Assembly: GCF_007859735.1 (NCBI RefSeq) | Contig: NZ_SIHI01000001.1 | Location: forward strand, 1,322,251 to 1,386,250 | Direction of reading: 5' to 3' | From: Thalassoglobus neptunius | Lineage (GTDB): Bacteria > Planctomycetota > Planctomycetia > Planctomycetales > Planctomycetaceae | DNA: 64,000 bases | Shown: positions 62,704-64,000 of the stretch, piece after piece | Numbering within the stretch: the stretch's first letter is position 1 | Layout: the number at the start of each line of letters is the position of its first letter | Notes under the pieces: generated by a model | What the model was told of the DNA's origin: nothing | Databases searched by the model: none | What the model saw: only the letters and a program-made list of their open reading frames with translations | Position numbers and translations under genes: made by a program

Positions 62704-63252
62704 ATGCCATATTTCAGCCGATTAACAGATATTGTGACATGCAACCTTACTTCGATTCTGGAGGAAGCCGAGGACAAGGAAGCAGTTCTCAAGGAGATCA
62801 TCTTTGAGATGACAGAAGGTCTCGCCGGGGCCGAACGAAGCGTCCGCACCGCTTCAACGAACGTTTCCCGACTCGAAGTCGAAATCGGAGAGCAACGTCA
62901 ACAGGCTGAACAGTGGGTTCAAGAAGCACAGAACGCACTCACAAACGGAAATGAAGATCAGGCACGCTCTGCTTTGGAGCGAAAACACGAAGTTGAAGAC
63001 CTGATCGCGGGGCTGGAACAACAGCTTGCCGCCGCTGTTTCGACGCGAGATCACCTGAAGACGATTCTGAATGCTCTTCAGGCTCGCCTCGCCGACGGCC
63101 GCCGCCGCCTTCGCAGCATCGATTCCGAGACGGAAGAAGTCGAAGTCGTTGCCAGTGCCGATGCTGTCCCCGAAACTCCTGCAGTCGTTGAGAAAAAGTC
63201 GAAAGTCGATGCCGAACTCGAAGCCCTGAGAAAGCAAATGCAAGCCAAGTAG
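62704..63252 (+). CDS. PspA/IM30-family protein
   Basis: A 182-residue coiled-coil protein. MPYFSRLTDIVTCNLTSILEEAEDKEAVLKEIIFEM matches the start of PspA/IM30 (helix 1 that binds membranes, then the EDPE-like loop). A long coiled coil follows from about 30 to 150 (ALERKHEVEDLIAGLEQQL), and the tail is Val/Glu-rich. The chain is shorter than the usual 220-230 residues, missing part of the last helices. PspA polymerises on and repairs inner-membrane damage. I prefer ATG 62704, because the conserved N-terminus starts there, over the longer frame from 62668. Confidence 0.82.
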   Translation: MPYFSRLTDIVTCNLTSILEEAEDKEAVLKEIIFEMTEGLAGAERSVRTASTNVSRLEVEIGEQRQQAEQWVQEAQNALTNGNEDQARSALERKHEVEDLIAGLEQQLAAAVSTRDHLKTILNALQARLADGRRRLRSIDSETEEVEVVASADAVPETPAVVEKKSKVDAELEALRKQMQAK

Positions 63253-63466
63253 GCGGCAAACTTCGCAATCTCAAGGCACTTTTCTTGACAAAACATGTGA
63301 GTTCTGACTCTTCGAAGCTTGACCGCGAAAAGACTTCGACGACTATCGTGCGAATTGTGAACTTTTCTCGACTTCAGGACTCTGGTTCTCTGAAGATCCA
63401 CCTGACTGGGGAGCGTACGAACCCAGCAGCGATGCTTTATTCCTTCTAGCGTTGTGATTCCGAACC

Positions 63467-64000
63467 ATGCGACTCTCCAAGGCTGTCCAAACTCTCAAAC
63501 CGTCTGCAACAATCGCCGCTGCGACGAAAGCCAAAGAACTCAAAGCGTCTGGAGTCAAGGTTTACGAATTCACGCTGGGAGAGCCGGACTTCACGACGCC
63601 TGAGCACATTTGCGACGCAGCCAAGCAGGCAATTGATGCAGGAGAAACGCATTACACACCCGCAGCCGGGACTCCCAGACTGAAGCAGGCGATTTGCGAC
63701 CGCTACCAGCGGGACTACAACCTCAGCTATGAACCATCGCAAGTTGTGGTTTCCAATGGGGCGAAGCATTCGATTCATAATGTTCTGTCGGCACTGTGCG
63801 GTCCCGGCGATGAAGTGATCATTCCGACTCCTTACTGGGTGAGCTATAGCGCACTCGTTGAGTTGACCGGCGCGACTCCCGTTCTCGTTCCAACGACTCA
63901 GGAAAGCGGATTTTGTCTTTCAGCTGAACAGTTCGAGTCAGCGATCACCGACAAAACCCGGCTTCTGATGTTGAACAATCCATGTAATCCGACCGGAGCT
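63467..64000 (+). CDS. Pyridoxal-phosphate aspartate-type aminotransferase (3' end outside window)
   Basis: 178 codons from ATG 63467 to the window edge. MRLSKAVQTLKPSATIAAATKAKELKASGVKVYEFTLGEPDFTTP is the classic opening of class I aspartate aminotransferases of the thermophile/cyanobacterial type, followed by HYTPAAGTPRLKQAI, the PLP-binding VSNGAKHSIHNVL and MLNNPCNPTGA, where Asn binds the substrate carboxylate-side network. The PLP lysine is beyond the window. It probably interconverts aspartate/oxaloacetate or prephenate/arogenate. The gene is likely complete outside the window. Confidence 0.9.
   Translation, partial: MRLSKAVQTLKPSATIAAATKAKELKASGVKVYEFTLGEPDFTTPEHICDAAKQAIDAGETHYTPAAGTPRLKQAICDRYQRDYNLSYEPSQVVVSNGAKHSIHNVLSALCGPGDEVIIPTPYWVSYSALVELTGATPVLVPTTQESGFCLSAEQFESAITDKTRLLMLNNPCNPTGA

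Overview
This 64-kb window looks like chromosome from a member of the Planctomycetota, probably Planctomycetaceae-like. The evidence is a DUF1559 prepilin-type protein (H-X9-DG tail) next to a small carboxypeptidase-regulatory-like lipoprotein, three secreted sulfatases, a signal-peptide PQQ-like propeller with a WPQWRGP start, a MoxR/DUF58 pair and a separate BatA-type vWA protein, a planctomycete-style multiheme cytochrome, and many secreted or membrane proteins in short transcription units with loose spacing. All names come from reading motifs by eye; no database was searched.

Layout. 1-5 kb: 5'-part of a PQQ-like propeller, MoxR ATPase, DUF58 protein, GT39-type membrane glycosyltransferase. 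5-8.4 kb: a YiiX-like cysteine hydrolase, then groES-groEL ending in a perfect terminator. 8.4-15.4 kb: an accessory island with an abortive-infection-like gene stump, a decayed transposase, a 5'-truncated and frameshifted RHS gene with its variable tail and an exported partner, four small genes of unknown role, and a tyrosine integrase whose 3' end runs antisense into a tRNA-Val(CAC) gene. 15.6-16.6 kb: a TolB/PD40 propeller gene broken by foreign sequence. 16.9-18.6 kb: rplM-rpsI-rpmA. 19-23 kb: BatA-like protein and a GH13 sugar phosphorylase. 23.8-30 kb: acetyltransferase, two sulfatases, GltS-type symporter. 30-38 kb: DUF1559 protein, lipoprotein, CNNM/CBS protein, sulfotransferase, TauE/SafE permease, EF-hand protein, padR operon. 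38-44 kb: six-heme cytochrome followed by an outer-membrane barrel, then a metzincin-like gene interrupted by an in-frame TAG. 44-53 kb: orphan Hcp, cNMP-binding/Ser-Thr kinase fusion, Tat protein, GT-C-like membrane protein, class III cyclase, DUF1853 protein. 53-64 kb: gamma-glutamyltransferase, hisC, sulfatase, a large Gly/Tyr/Asp-rich lipoprotein, a LarA-like protein without the expected cofactor residues, ECF sigma factor, PspA/IM30 protein, start of an aspartate aminotransferase.

How the parts may work together. The sulfatases, sulfotransferase, TauE/SafE permease and glycosyltransferases fit the sulfated-polysaccharide economy of planctomycetes. The nucleotide cyclase and the kinase with a regulatory cNMP domain, 4 kb apart, could form a cyclic-nucleotide cascade. 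The cytochrome/barrel pair resembles a porin-cytochrome conduit. A dispersed imperfectly palindromic intergenic repeat of about 90 bp occurs in three clear copies (4953-5036, 23401-23497, 57769-57870), with two possible diverged copies.
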